This document shows, one piece after another, positions 26,877-35,921 of a stretch of 64,000 nucleotides of DNA (within the stretch, counting starts at the first letter, position 1; every line of letters begins with the position of its first letter). A model generated the notes under the pieces. It had not been told where the DNA came from. It did no database searches and saw only the letters and a program-made list of their open reading frames with translations. This DNA is from an uncultured Sutterella sp. (lineage in GTDB: Bacteria > Pseudomonadota > Gammaproteobacteria > Burkholderiales > Burkholderiaceae_F), in NCBI GenBank assembly GCA_900542195.1, contig UQNA01000001.1:62001-126000 (forward strand), written 5' to 3'. The position numbers were made by a program, and so were the translations under genes.

Positions 26877-29543
26877 TTAAAAGAGAATACTGGCGCCTAC
26901 TCGAAATTGAAGATCACTTTTAATTCGATGCCCTGATTCTCGATTCACCTGAGCAAAAAATTTGACTCGGTCCTTTGCTTTAACTTCAAATCCAAGGCCA
27001 TAATAAGCTCGAGTTCCCAAGGATTTATCTTCAAAACTGAACTCATTTAACCGTGCTTTGGTTTTGCCGAGAAATTCATGCATTACGCCCCCTTGCACAT
27101 ATACTTGAGCAGGCTTCTTATCTGCAATCAGAAAGTTTTTCCCTATATCAACACCAATACGCCCGGTAAGACTCTTTCCGTCTTTTACTGACACGTTCAT
27201 ACCGTTATCCAAAGAAAAATCTTTCCCTTTAAGCCAGTAAGAAGACAGTTGGATCTGAGGCTGAACGAAATAGTAGTCCTGCTCCCCACGGTTCAAGAAC
27301 CGGAACTGGTGGCCTGCCTCCGCAGAAACGCCTGCCCCGAAATTAGAATATTTTGCACCGGTGGGAACTCCATCGATCATTTGAGTTGAAAGATGATGGC
27401 GATAGTGGTTAAAGGTAAGCACAATATCGGCATAACTGCCCTTTTGATTAAACCAAGTCAAATAACCTCTCGCTCCCACGGCATCGGTTTTGACCTTTCC
27501 TTTTTCATCGTCATTAACTTTCAGTTTGGCATGAGCAAAATCTATATCGCCCCCGATAATAACTTCCGGAGAAATCTGGCGGTTGATGCCGATAGCTGTC
27601 CCGAAGTTTTTGAGTCGTCCACTTACTCCTTCATGGAAAGAGAGACGTGATTTGTCATAGCGAAATAAGACATAGGTGCTGTCATGTCCCTCATCGAAAT
27701 GATTCCGAATTTCTCCCATTCTCTCCCGCAGCTCACTCAAAGCTCCAAGGTATTGGGTAACTTGCGTACCTTGTCCTATGGCAGCCAATGCCAGCTTGGC
27801 ACTCCATGACAAGCCCTCCGGCTTCGGCATTAAATCGTCCGGATACGTCCCGGGATTATTCGGTTCCGAAGGCAAAGGAGGAATAGGGTCTTCCGGCTGC
27901 GAAGGAGTATCTTCCGGAGGCAGACCGTTCGAAGGAGGAGCAACCGGCTTTGGATTCTGAGCAGCAGTGACTAACCAAACCTTATCTGATCCGTCGGCAT
28001 ATTCTCCGAGCTGAAGCTTGTACTGATAAGGACCTGCTTCTACCACACCGCCATTAGCTAAATAAAATTCACCTTTGCTGTTTTCCGGGCCCGATGCATC
28101 AATTGCAACGGCCTGAAAAAGGTAGTGAGTGTCTTGGATACTTCTTCCCGTAGATCCTAAAAGAGCAAAATGAGTCCCTTCGCTCTTATTATTAATCTTC
28201 AGCGTACCTTGAGACCTTGGTTGGTACCATAAGAGACCGCCGTCTCCTTGCAAGGTATCGGTAGTAACCGTAATGGATTCACCGGGTGAGCCCATCTCCA
28301 AGACACTGGTCTTGGACATCGTCAGTGTATTGACTTTCGAATCTGAAATAGGGAACCAAAAACTGGCGTGTCCCATGGTCACGGAAGCTGAGCCGAGCGG
28401 ATCTGACTCTATATACGCTCTGAGAGTACTGCCTTGCCCGAGAGTAATATCGACATGAGAGCGGTTCCCGACTTTGATAATCTCATCGACCTGCATGACC
28501 CCATTGTCTTTAACATTGAAGCTTGCCTTAGAGTCGGTGCCGTTAATCAAAATATTCTTGACTCGAATTCCGGCAGCAGAAATGTCGGAATTACTGTTGT
28601 TTGAAAGCGCCAGCTCTTCATTAAAAACAACGGACCCTGCAATATCGACCTCCAGGTTGGAGTAGTCAGCAACCATCACGGGGAAATAAAACCAGACATT
28701 TTCTACGGCGATGTTTTCATCGGGATTGTCTTTGATGGTCAATTGACTGGGATGAGGCGTATCAAGAAACGTCTTGCCAATATCTACCTGTCGGTTGAAA
28801 AAAATATTTGAGGCGCTAAGAGTCATTCCGGAGGCAATCAAGCTAATCGGCATTTCATTCACGTTTTTAGTGCCGATCACCGGATCCGTAGGTTTCAAGA
28901 AGTAGAGGCTGTTTGAAGCATTGATAGTAATGGAGGCACCGTATTGCGCATCAACACCTCCGTAAACATACACATCTTCAGCCTTTAGATTTAGCTTTCC
29001 CTTTTCGGCTACCGCAATAGAGAGCCCGTCCTGATAGCTGGAATCGGATTTCTGATCCAGAGCTTTCAGTACAATCTTTTTTCCTGCCTCTAAAGTAGTT
29101 GATGTATCTGGGCTGACTGCCACCGCATATCCATATCCTGAGTGATCCGTTGATTTAGGAGAAACAATAATGTCTCCTTGAGTCTTGATAACCACATCAT
29201 TATTGGCGTTTTCCAATTCCGGAAATACGGTTTCGAGTGTCTTAGGATCTTTGAACCAACGATAAAAACCGGAATTGACTGAGTTAATGATGACCCCTTT
29301 TTCCGCCGTGATATTCCAGTCTACGGGAGAAAGGTTAGTTTCCAGCTTGAAAATCCCGTTTTTTTTTGCTTCTTCGAAGGCTTTCTTTACTTCCTCTTCT
29401 AAGCCTGGAAAGTACTTTCTCCAGGTTTCCAGTGTTTTTGGCCAAGAGGGTAAGTTTTGCTCGGTATTTATCGTTTGAGAGCCGGAAGCAAAAGCCGGCA
29501 GAGCGCATAAAAATAAGCTCGAAAGTAATAATTCTTTTTTCAT
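26877..29543 (-). CDS. Autotransporter (type Va), paralogue 2
   Basis: An 888-residue autotransporter from the ATG at 29543, which begins a standard signal peptide (MKKELLLSSLFLCALPAFA). An upstream in-frame ATG at 29564 would add seven residues before it. The passenger covers about 20-540, a Pro-rich spacer with PPSNGLPPEDTPSQPEDP follows at about 545-580, and the barrel covers about 610-888 and ends in FRVGASILF. The barrel and passenger align along their length with paralogue 1, including the N-terminal WRKYFPGLEEEVKKAFEEA versus WERYFPGLQAEIEQAFEQA. The spacer is the most diverged part. The gene has its own terminator. Function is probably surface adhesion or host interaction, inferred from architecture. 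Confidence 0.87.
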   Translation of the reverse strand: MKKELLLSSLFLCALPAFASGSQTINTEQNLPSWPKTLETWRKYFPGLEEEVKKAFEEAKKNGIFKLETNLSPVDWNITAEKGVIINSVNSGFYRWFKDPKTLETVFPELENANNDVVIKTQGDIIVSPKSTDHSGYGYAVAVSPDTSTTLEAGKKIVLKALDQKSDSSYQDGLSIAVAEKGKLNLKAEDVYVYGGVDAQYGASITINASNSLYFLKPTDPVIGTKNVNEMPISLIASGMTLSASNIFFNRQVDIGKTFLDTPHPSQLTIKDNPDENIAVENVWFYFPVMVADYSNLEVDIAGSVVFNEELALSNNSNSDISAAGIRVKNILINGTDSKASFNVKDNGVMQVDEIIKVGNRSHVDITLGQGSTLRAYIESDPLGSASVTMGHASFWFPISDSKVNTLTMSKTSVLEMGSPGESITVTTDTLQGDGGLLWYQPRSQGTLKINNKSEGTHFALLGSTGRSIQDTHYLFQAVAIDASGPENSKGEFYLANGGVVEAGPYQYKLQLGEYADGSDKVWLVTAAQNPKPVAPPSNGLPPEDTPSQPEDPIPPLPSEPNNPGTYPDDLMPKPEGLSWSAKLALAAIGQGTQVTQYLGALSELRERMGEIRNHFDEGHDSTYVLFRYDKSRLSFHEGVSGRLKNFGTAIGINRQISPEVIIGGDIDFAHAKLKVNDDEKGKVKTDAVGARGYLTWFNQKGSYADIVLTFNHYRHHLSTQMIDGVPTGAKYSNFGAGVSAEAGHQFRFLNRGEQDYYFVQPQIQLSSYWLKGKDFSLDNGMNVSVKDGKSLTGRIGVDIGKNFLIADKKPAQVYVQGGVMHEFLGKTKARLNEFSFEDKSLGTRAYYGLGFEVKAKDRVKFFAQVNRESGHRIKSDLQFRVGASILF

Positions 29544-29564
29544 TTTCTGGTACTGGTATAGCAT

Positions 29565-30142
29565 AGCATACCCACAAGTGTGTACCCTAAATGGGATAAC
29601 ATGTAATAGTTATCAAACAGCGTAGCTATACTTATAAATTTAAGTGAAAGTACCTAGAATTTACAGGATAGATGAGAATAGGAAAAATGCGCTTATGCCC
29701 ATTTTAGGTTAATTTTCTACTATTGAAATCACAATCTTTGTAAAATTTATAGTTTGCTTACTAATCTTTAGCAAATTAACTTATGCTTCTCAGACCAAGC
29801 TTTTTTAGAAAGAAAACTTTCTAAAGATTTGCGTCTCAATGGATAGGCTGGTTTAAACCGATAGGTTGCATAAGACTCGACGCAACGTTCCAAAAGGCAA
29901 CAATCTCCAGACCGACATGTTTTGATCAGTATTTGCTTCAAACACAATTTGTTGCATTTAAGCAACGACAATTGCTGCTTCAGTCTTCTCAAGAACTTTC
30001 AATGAGACCAATTTGGGCCGAAATAGGACACTGTTAAAGCGTATTCAATGCTGTCTTAAGCCAGAAGTCGTTATTTCCCATCAATAGTTAGGATGACAAA
30101 AACTGACTTTCAACAAAACCGGAGTTTTCATTTGTCTTCCGC
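29565..30142. other. Gene-free region between autotransporter 2 and the redox operon
   Basis: About 580 AT-rich bases. A 74-codon minus-strand frame at 29768-29992 was examined and is Cys- and Lys-rich without family resemblance. No promoter, RNA or repeat could be supported, although the autotransporter 2 promoter should be near 29570-29640. Confidence 0.5.
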
Positions 30143-30174
30143 AAAAAAAGAGGACGGCCTTTAATGCACCGTCC
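30143..30174 (-). terminator. Terminator of the ydh-like redox operon
   Basis: On the minus strand GGACGG pairs with CCGTCC (30152-30157 and 30169-30174) around an 11-base loop, followed by TCTTTTTTT. It lies 36 bases after the last gene of the operon. Confidence 0.8.
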
Positions 30175-30210
30175 CGGTTTCAATTAGATCTTAAAAACTA
30201 ATGATATTTT

Positions 30211-31137
30211 TTAATTCAGTCCGTTGAGCTGCCCTGCGTAAAGAATGAACAAACGCAAACACATCATGCCCACAATCGCGGCTGTACATCCGGTGTAGAA
30301 GCAAAATGCTGAACGGAAGAAGCTCAGTGTAATGGGCACTACCATACCGATAAAGATGGCGCCGAACCAGAAGACACAAGCCCAAGTTCCCGTCGTAAAT
30401 GCCGTAAATGCAAGCTGTGCAGCTTCCGTTCCGGTGATAAGCGAAACGGCAATCATGAAGATGCACATGGCTTCAACCAAAATGATCGGATACTCGGCCA
30501 CATGCAGCTGATGCATAGGAGCATCTTCTCGTTGAGCACCGAATGCCATCGCCACCAGACGAACCGCTGCGCCGCCGGCAGAAAAACCGGAAGCTACGAA
30601 TAGCGCCGGAAGAATAGCCGTATTGATAAGCGGAAAGCGAATCAATGCCGAAATCAGGAAGCCGGTATAGGCACAAATCACGATGGCTAAAATCATCACG
30701 GCCCAGTCCAACAGCGCACGGAAGCCGGCAAGGAAATCCGTAATCGGCTTTAAGAAAGCCAGAATCTTCAAATCCTTGAAAACCAACAGCGTGAGCACGA
30801 AAAGCAGAGGGATGTAAAAGAGCAAAGCCATTACACCGATGCTCATCACAGAAGTCGGGTTGTAATAAATCAGAATCCGCCAGAACTGGAGTGGATCAGT
30901 CAGGTCCAGAACCAAGCAGACCATACCCAGCAAGATGGTAATTAAACCGACGACGCTGGCCGCCTTCATCTGAGGGGTATCTGCGTGAGAGTGGCTGAAT
31001 AAATTCAGAATGACTGCCAGCGCCACTGCACCGCCGGAAATACCGGCAAGAAACAGATACACGGCAATCGGCCACGGCCAAGCTACGCTCCCGGATAATC
31101 CGGTCGTGAAGTCAATGATAATGTCAGTAGGTTGCAT
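30211..31137 (-). CDS. NrfD/PsrC-family quinone-interacting membrane subunit
   Basis: A 308-residue multi-pass inner-membrane protein of the NrfD family, which exchanges electrons between the quinone pool and a partner 4Fe-4S protein. The diagnostic first helix WPWPIAVYLFLAGISGGAVA is present, and about eight to nine helices are evident. The ATG at 31137 has AAAGGAG upstream and starts one base after the preceding stop. A longer frame from 31158 would overlap that gene. In E. coli the ydh operon uses a b-type cytochrome (YdhU) in this place, so an NrfD protein is a variation. It is the last gene of the operon. Confidence 0.88.
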   Translation of the reverse strand: MQPTDIIIDFTTGLSGSVAWPWPIAVYLFLAGISGGAVALAVILNLFSHSHADTPQMKAASVVGLITILLGMVCLVLDLTDPLQFWRILIYYNPTSVMSIGVMALLFYIPLLFVLTLLVFKDLKILAFLKPITDFLAGFRALLDWAVMILAIVICAYTGFLISALIRFPLINTAILPALFVASGFSAGGAAVRLVAMAFGAQREDAPMHQLHVAEYPIILVEAMCIFMIAVSLITGTEAAQLAFTAFTTGTWACVFWFGAIFIGMVVPITLSFFRSAFCFYTGCTAAIVGMMCLRLFILYAGQLNGLN

Positions 31138-31138
31138 A

Positions 31139-31807
31139 TCAGACTCCTTTCTTGACAATCGGGATATAGTGCAGATTCGGCTGCGTACCTAACATTGCAC
31201 GAACACGAACGGTATCCTTAACAGCGAGCACCTTATTGACGTAAGAATTCGGATTATTAGCGTCCCCGAAAATCAAAGCGTCATAGCGGCAGGCTTGGAC
31301 ACAAGCCGGCAATTCACCGATAGCCAACTTGGTATGCAGGCAAAAGTCGCAGTTTTCTGCCGCTTTGGTTTTTTCGTTGATAAAGCGTACATTGTATGGA
31401 CAGCCGGCGATGCAGTACTTACAGCCTACACAGCGGTCATTGTCCATCGTGACGATATTCGTGGCCGGGTCGATATGGGCCGCTCCGGTCGGGCAGACTC
31501 TGACACAAGGCGGTTCAGAGCACTGCTGGCAGGAGACGCGTACATACTTCCGATTGCCGGGGATTCCGTCCAGAGGAGACTGCCGTTCAAGCGTCATCCG
31601 AAGCTGACCGGCGGGAACGTTGTTAGTCTCTGAACAAGCTTCTTTACATGCGCCGCATCCGACACACTTGTTCTGATCAAAGATCATCACAAACCGAGGC
31701 TGATACCCGCTGACATTTCCGGCTTCTGCTTCTTTGTCGAGCGGAATCACTGTTCCGACTGCGCCCAAAGCGGCAGTGGTTAAAAATTTTCTACGGTCTA
31801 TTGTCAT
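31139..31807 (-). CDS. Tat-exported 4x[4Fe-4S] ferredoxin-type subunit (YdhX/NrfC-like)
   Basis: A 222-residue periplasmic electron-transfer protein. The twin-arginine signal is DRRKFLTTAALGAVG. Sixteen cysteines form four cluster sites: CVGCGACKEAC, CQQCSEPPCVRVC, CVGCKYCIAGC, and a CxxC with a later CVQAC. The length equals E. coli YdhX. It belongs to the NrfC/PsrB/DmsB group, whose members pair with an NrfD-type membrane protein, here encoded one base downstream. It would connect quinone oxidation or reduction to the cytochrome c and/or the AOR-type enzyme. Confidence 0.9.
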   Translation of the reverse strand: MTIDRRKFLTTAALGAVGTVIPLDKEAEAGNVSGYQPRFVMIFDQNKCVGCGACKEACSETNNVPAGQLRMTLERQSPLDGIPGNRKYVRVSCQQCSEPPCVRVCPTGAAHIDPATNIVTMDNDRCVGCKYCIAGCPYNVRFINEKTKAAENCDFCLHTKLAIGELPACVQACRYDALIFGDANNPNSYVNKVLAVKDTVRVRAMLGTQPNLHYIPIVKKGV

Positions 31808-31852
31808 GATATTTTCCTCACTGTCCTTTTATGGAGGACAGCGTTGACTCGG

Positions 31853-32932
31853 TTACTTGAGTGGATTAACGGGAGTCTTTGAGAAACTTCCTTTGTCGAG
31901 GATACCCTGAGCCTTGCGAATATAATTCTGGGCGGCGGATAAGCGCTGGGTCAGGTAGTTGTGTGCGTGAGCACCCCAAGAGCCGTCCTTTTCGATCATG
32001 TCGGCAATCTGCGTTGCCAAGTCGACATAGGAGAGAACCTCGGTTCTCTGATCGCGATCAAGACGTGTAACTTCAAGAAGTTTGTTGATTCTTTCAGTAG
32101 CACCGCGAATTTCTTCGTAGCCGCCCTTAATCGGATCCTGCCACTTGTTTAATTCACCGTAAATCTGCTTCTGATCTTTGTAGACAAGACCTTCTTCGAG
32201 TTTGGAGGTGTATTGGCTATGGCAGCCTTTGCCTTCAAATACCGTCCAGTCAGCCGGTGCATTACGTGCGCAGCTCCACATCAAGTCAACATAGTCTCGG
32301 CCTTTTTCGTCTTTAGCCAAAACGTACTTAGTGACTTTCTTGCCGTCGACTTCAACTTCCTGGGGAATATAGGAAGTCTGATCCGGGGAAGGATTGATCT
32401 TGTACATATGGGCTCGATACAGAGCTACGGAAGCGGCTTTTGATTGATCAGCCGTATACTGCTCCGGCATCGGCATTGTCGGCATATGACAAGCGATGCA
32501 ATCAAGCTCGCTGTGTGTATCGGTGTGCTTGAATACGTCTGCTTGGACAGTATGGCAGTCCTTACAATCCTGCTTCATCTTAGGATTGCTGATATAGGCC
32601 ATCCACGCGGTACCTTTGATCTGAGTTTGATCGTGGCAGGAGAGACAGCCGACGCCATGTTTAGCATGAACGCTCATGAAATGCTGCGCTGTCTTATCGT
32701 TGTAGTTGGCTTCAGCAAGATTGCGAAGTTCTTTTTTAGAAAATTTCTTAGGTTCAGCTTTAGGATCGATGCCGAGAGACTGAAGAAAGCCGTCGACGCC
32801 TTCGATCTTGAACGGTACATTCTTAAGAGATTCAGGTACTGGGACCGGCACGTTATCCTGCGCCGCTGCGATAGAACTGAAACCAAGGCAAGCGAATACG
32901 GTAAGAATGACGGAAGTTTTGATATTCAACAT
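31853..32932 (-). CDS. Multihaem cytochrome c with a CX15CH haem motif
   Basis: A 359-residue periplasmic cytochrome c. The Sec signal peptide ends at SSIAAAQD. Three standard haem sites are present: CLSCH (96-100), CKDCH (123-127) and CIACH (145-149). A fourth candidate has Cys221 and then Cys237-His238 separated by exactly 15 residues, the CX15CH pattern known for the unusual haem of MccA-type octahaem sulfite reductases. A C-terminal helical region includes WGAHAHNYL, similar to the distal His of NrfA-like cytochromes. E. coli ydhYVWXUT has no such gene. It may be an electron carrier or a catalytic subunit. Homology to MccA is not claimed beyond the motif. Confidence 0.85.
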   Translation of the reverse strand: MLNIKTSVILTVFACLGFSSIAAAQDNVPVPVPESLKNVPFKIEGVDGFLQSLGIDPKAEPKKFSKKELRNLAEANYNDKTAQHFMSVHAKHGVGCLSCHDQTQIKGTAWMAYISNPKMKQDCKDCHTVQADVFKHTDTHSELDCIACHMPTMPMPEQYTADQSKAASVALYRAHMYKINPSPDQTSYIPQEVEVDGKKVTKYVLAKDEKGRDYVDLMWSCARNAPADWTVFEGKGCHSQYTSKLEEGLVYKDQKQIYGELNKWQDPIKGGYEEIRGATERINKLLEVTRLDRDQRTEVLSYVDLATQIADMIEKDGSWGAHAHNYLTQRLSAAQNYIRKAQGILDKGSFSKTPVNPLK

Positions 32933-32954
32933 TTTTAGCCTTTGAATTCGTTAA

Positions 32955-33788
32955 TTATGGATTGAACGGTCTTCTTTCCTGCTCTTCTGCGAGGAAATCA
33001 GCGTAGTCATCTTCCAAATATTTATCTGAGTAAAGAAAGAGAACGCCGCTCGAGGTTTTGGTCACCTTAATGTCGCTGTATTCTTCTTTATTTCCCATCA
33101 CATCTAAAATTTCAGCAAGGCGCTGGCTTTCAAAATTGAAGGGTGTTTTAAGAAACATTTGCGCAGGCACCGGTCTCGGATAGATGCGGGAGTTTTCTCT
33201 TATCTGATCGGAGATAAGCGCTTCATCGTCATCTTTGACGGATAACAAGCGTGCATAAGAGTTGGAAAGCAGAGGCTTGAAGTAAAAGAACTCCGTGCCG
33301 TCCGGCTTTTTAATGCTCATTACGCCAAGATTTCCTTCCAAAGCTGCCTTCATGACCGCTTCGAAGTATCCGGGCAACTCGGCATCCAGCTCTTCATCAC
33401 TTTTCAGATCAGCAGGATGAATATCTCCGTGAACTAATGAGCGGAGCATTTCCCGGCGGCTGAGAGCCTTTCGGCTCGGCCGCAGATTCGGATGTTCGGC
33501 TTCGCAGAGATCAACCTTTCCCTCCGGAGTCATTTGAACCTCAAATGCCTGACGCTCTTTACGATCGAGAGCCCTTTCCAGAACCGCGTCCGTAGTGATT
33601 TCGGCGGCAGTCTTAATTTCTTCGGCTGTCGGAGCCTTGGCTGTATGAACCTTACGAAGGAAGATTTCTCTTAACTTCCCGCTGTCAACCAGCTCAGTTC
33701 TGCCGCTGAATTCAGCAACGATATCGGCCAAAAGTAAAACGTGTACTTTGAAGATAGGCAGATCGTAGATATTTTCCTGTTTACTCAT
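32955..33788 (-). CDS. Unassigned protein in the position of YdhW
   Basis: A 277-residue soluble, acidic protein with no signal peptide, no membrane segment and no CXXC motifs. It lies 18 bases after the AOR-type gene and 22 bases before the cytochrome gene, the place occupied by ydhW in E. coli, and may be its counterpart. That link rests on position, not on recognised motifs. The central part is helical and charged (RREMLRSLVHGDIHPADL); the C-terminal part looks like an alpha/beta domain ending in DFLAEEQERRPFNP. It could be a chaperone or accessory factor for the oxidoreductase. Confidence 0.65.
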   Translation of the reverse strand: MSKQENIYDLPIFKVHVLLLADIVAEFSGRTELVDSGKLREIFLRKVHTAKAPTAEEIKTAAEITTDAVLERALDRKERQAFEVQMTPEGKVDLCEAEHPNLRPSRKALSRREMLRSLVHGDIHPADLKSDEELDAELPGYFEAVMKAALEGNLGVMSIKKPDGTEFFYFKPLLSNSYARLLSVKDDDEALISDQIRENSRIYPRPVPAQMFLKTPFNFESQRLAEILDVMGNKEEYSDIKVTKTSSGVLFLYSDKYLEDDYADFLAEEQERRPFNP

Positions 33789-33806
33789 AATTAATATCTT
33801 TCAGAT

Positions 33807-35900
33807 TTACTTGATGAGACCTTCTTTTTGAAGAGCCGGGATGACGAAGTCGAGTTGATATTCTTTCAACGTATCGACAGTCGGAACGCCTGTCTGCTTG
33901 TTAAATCCCATTTGTTCAAAGAAGATATCGAAGCTCTTCTGGATATCAGCCGGATCCATGCGGACAGTACCTTTAGTGAAAGGCTTTTTATCCTTCGGAT
34001 CCCAGTAAATCCAACCCGGGACGGTGTCGTGATCCTGACGCATATTAGAGCTGTCGAGCTGACGCATTGTGTAAACGCGCTGCAGGAGCCATGCGCGAGT
34101 TGCATCTTTATCCAAATCGTCGCCGGTCTTCTTAACGCCGGTTACAGCGGAGAACACCTTGGCTTCAATGTTCGGATCGCCTACATACTGGTTCTTTTCA
34201 TCCGGGCAATATTCCCATGGGCCCATCCAAGAACACAGTCCCAACATGTTGTGAAGTTCCGTACGGGCGATAACCCATGCCAAACGCTTCATCTTGTATT
34301 CATTAACCGGCGTGTAATCGCCGATTTGGTCAACTGCGCTTTCGTCGCCCCATGTCACTTTAGCGATGTGCTTCATTTCCTTGATCGGAAGACCGCTGCG
34401 GGTGAAGTTAACGTGTGCGTGGGCCATCGGGTCACGGTTCCACATACAGTTCAAAACGCAGCCGAGCTGTGCATCATCTTCATTGGTATGATGTTTCGGG
34501 TGACCGTTGGACCAATACAGTGAACGATGGTCATCACTCCATGTCTTCAAAGGGATGCCGAAATGTTCGAGCATGACAGGAGTTGTTTCTCCCATCCACT
34601 TACCGAATTCACCTTGTCTGTAGGCAATCTTCGGAAGAAATTCCTGCATAGCGGAAGCGTCAACGTCATCGATCTTCTTCCATGGCAAGGAGTCGTATTC
34701 TTCCTTAGAAAGAAGTTTCTTCCAATAACCGTCTGTATACATCATGACCATATCTCGCTGGATCTGGCCGTAGTTGCACCACAAACCTAAATCATCCATT
34801 AACTGGCTGCCGACAATTGCGATCTCGATGTTTCTTTCCGGATGCAGCTTGAGATTCGGGTAGAAAAAGACCGGGAAGAGTAAGCCGCCGCAAGTTTGTT
34901 CAGTAATCGGGCTGACGTTGAATTTAGCCGCAGTCTTGACATCTTTAATAACCGGATAGCAGCGAATCGGGCAAGCAAAGCAGCCGTTGTTGCGGACATG
35001 CAGACCCCATTCCTTATCGCCTAAGAAGAATTCTCCGGCATTGGTGCGGAAGGCCATCTTAGAGAGGCGGCGCGTATCCAAAGGAACATTAATCGGAGGA
35101 TTAGCAGCACCCCATTGTTTTCCGGGCATACCGGACCAGCGGGAGTTCAAAGAATGGTATTCAAAGAGCGGGTGCGGATAGCGGGAAACGACGGTCTGTG
35201 TCAGAGCGCCGAGCAATTCTTTGTGGCGGTTGACGAGTTTTTCCCAGTCTTCCTTATCAGCTGCGATATGGATGGCTTGGTCACCGTCAATCGCGATACC
35301 CTTCAAATTCTTGGAACCGAAGACGCCGCCGATACCGCCGCCTGTATGACTCTTGGCATTAATCACAATGGACATCGGAACAAGGTTTTCACCGGCCGGT
35401 CCAATAACGGTAACGGATGCGTTCGGAGAAGTTTCCTGGCTAATCAATTCATGGGAGCGGCGTGTCCCTTCGCCCCAGATGTGCCCTGCATTGCGGATTT
35501 GAACGTCATCGTTGTTGATGTAGATATAAACAGGTTCTTTGGCCTTACCTTCAATGATGATGAAATCGTAGCCGGCATATTTAATTTTTGCACCGATATC
35601 ACCGCCCAAGTGAGCACTTCCGACCATGTGTCTCGGATAAGTAGTCGGGTACATTGTGGTGATAGATGTTCTGCCGGAGCAGACAGCGCCTGTACCTGTC
35701 AGAGGTCCGGGAGCGATAACGAGTTTGTTGGTTTCATCGAAAGCCTGAGTCTTAGGGGGGACTTCATCCCAAAAGATCTTATAACCGAGAGCAGTACCGC
35801 CAATCCATTGCTTATCTGTCGGAACTGTAGAGACTTCGCCTGTAGAAAGATTGATTCTGAGACCTTGACCGGTCCAACCGTATTTTTTTGTATCAGACAT
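33807..35900 (-). CDS. ydhV: AOR-family tungsten/molybdenum oxidoreductase (YdhV-like)
   Basis: A 697-residue aldehyde:ferredoxin oxidoreductase-superfamily enzyme carrying a bis-pyranopterin W or Mo cofactor and one [4Fe-4S] cluster. N-terminal cofactor-domain motifs are GWTGQGLRINLSTGEVS, APGPLTGTGAVCSGR and GGIGGVFGSKNLKGIAIDG. The cluster ligands are C307-x2-C310-x3-C314 (NNGCFACPIRCY) plus a downstream Cys in LGLCSWMGP. The length equals E. coli YdhV. No Tat or Sec signal is visible, although its operon partners have export signals. The substrate is unknown; the E. coli enzyme's physiological role is also unclear. Confidence 0.9.
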   Translation of the reverse strand: MSDTKKYGWTGQGLRINLSTGEVSTVPTDKQWIGGTALGYKIFWDEVPPKTQAFDETNKLVIAPGPLTGTGAVCSGRTSITTMYPTTYPRHMVGSAHLGGDIGAKIKYAGYDFIIIEGKAKEPVYIYINNDDVQIRNAGHIWGEGTRRSHELISQETSPNASVTVIGPAGENLVPMSIVINAKSHTGGGIGGVFGSKNLKGIAIDGDQAIHIAADKEDWEKLVNRHKELLGALTQTVVSRYPHPLFEYHSLNSRWSGMPGKQWGAANPPINVPLDTRRLSKMAFRTNAGEFFLGDKEWGLHVRNNGCFACPIRCYPVIKDVKTAAKFNVSPITEQTCGGLLFPVFFYPNLKLHPERNIEIAIVGSQLMDDLGLWCNYGQIQRDMVMMYTDGYWKKLLSKEEYDSLPWKKIDDVDASAMQEFLPKIAYRQGEFGKWMGETTPVMLEHFGIPLKTWSDDHRSLYWSNGHPKHHTNEDDAQLGCVLNCMWNRDPMAHAHVNFTRSGLPIKEMKHIAKVTWGDESAVDQIGDYTPVNEYKMKRLAWVIARTELHNMLGLCSWMGPWEYCPDEKNQYVGDPNIEAKVFSAVTGVKKTGDDLDKDATRAWLLQRVYTMRQLDSSNMRQDHDTVPGWIYWDPKDKKPFTKGTVRMDPADIQKSFDIFFEQMGFNKQTGVPTVDTLKEYQLDFVIPALQKEGLIK

Positions 35901-35921
35901 ATGCGTAACCTATAGAGAAAA

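Noticed and set aside
29768..29992. 74-codon Cys/Lys-rich frame downstream of autotransporter 2
   Set aside because: No Shine-Dalgarno, no family resemblance and an AT-rich random composition.
30191..30466. Minus-strand 91-codon frame inside the NrfD gene
   Set aside because: Cys/His-rich antisense-like composition and complete overlap with a recognised membrane protein; treated as a shadow frame.
35115..35915. 266-codon plus-strand frame opposite the AOR gene
   Set aside because: It is a shadow of the strong minus-strand coding sequence, which has full family motifs.
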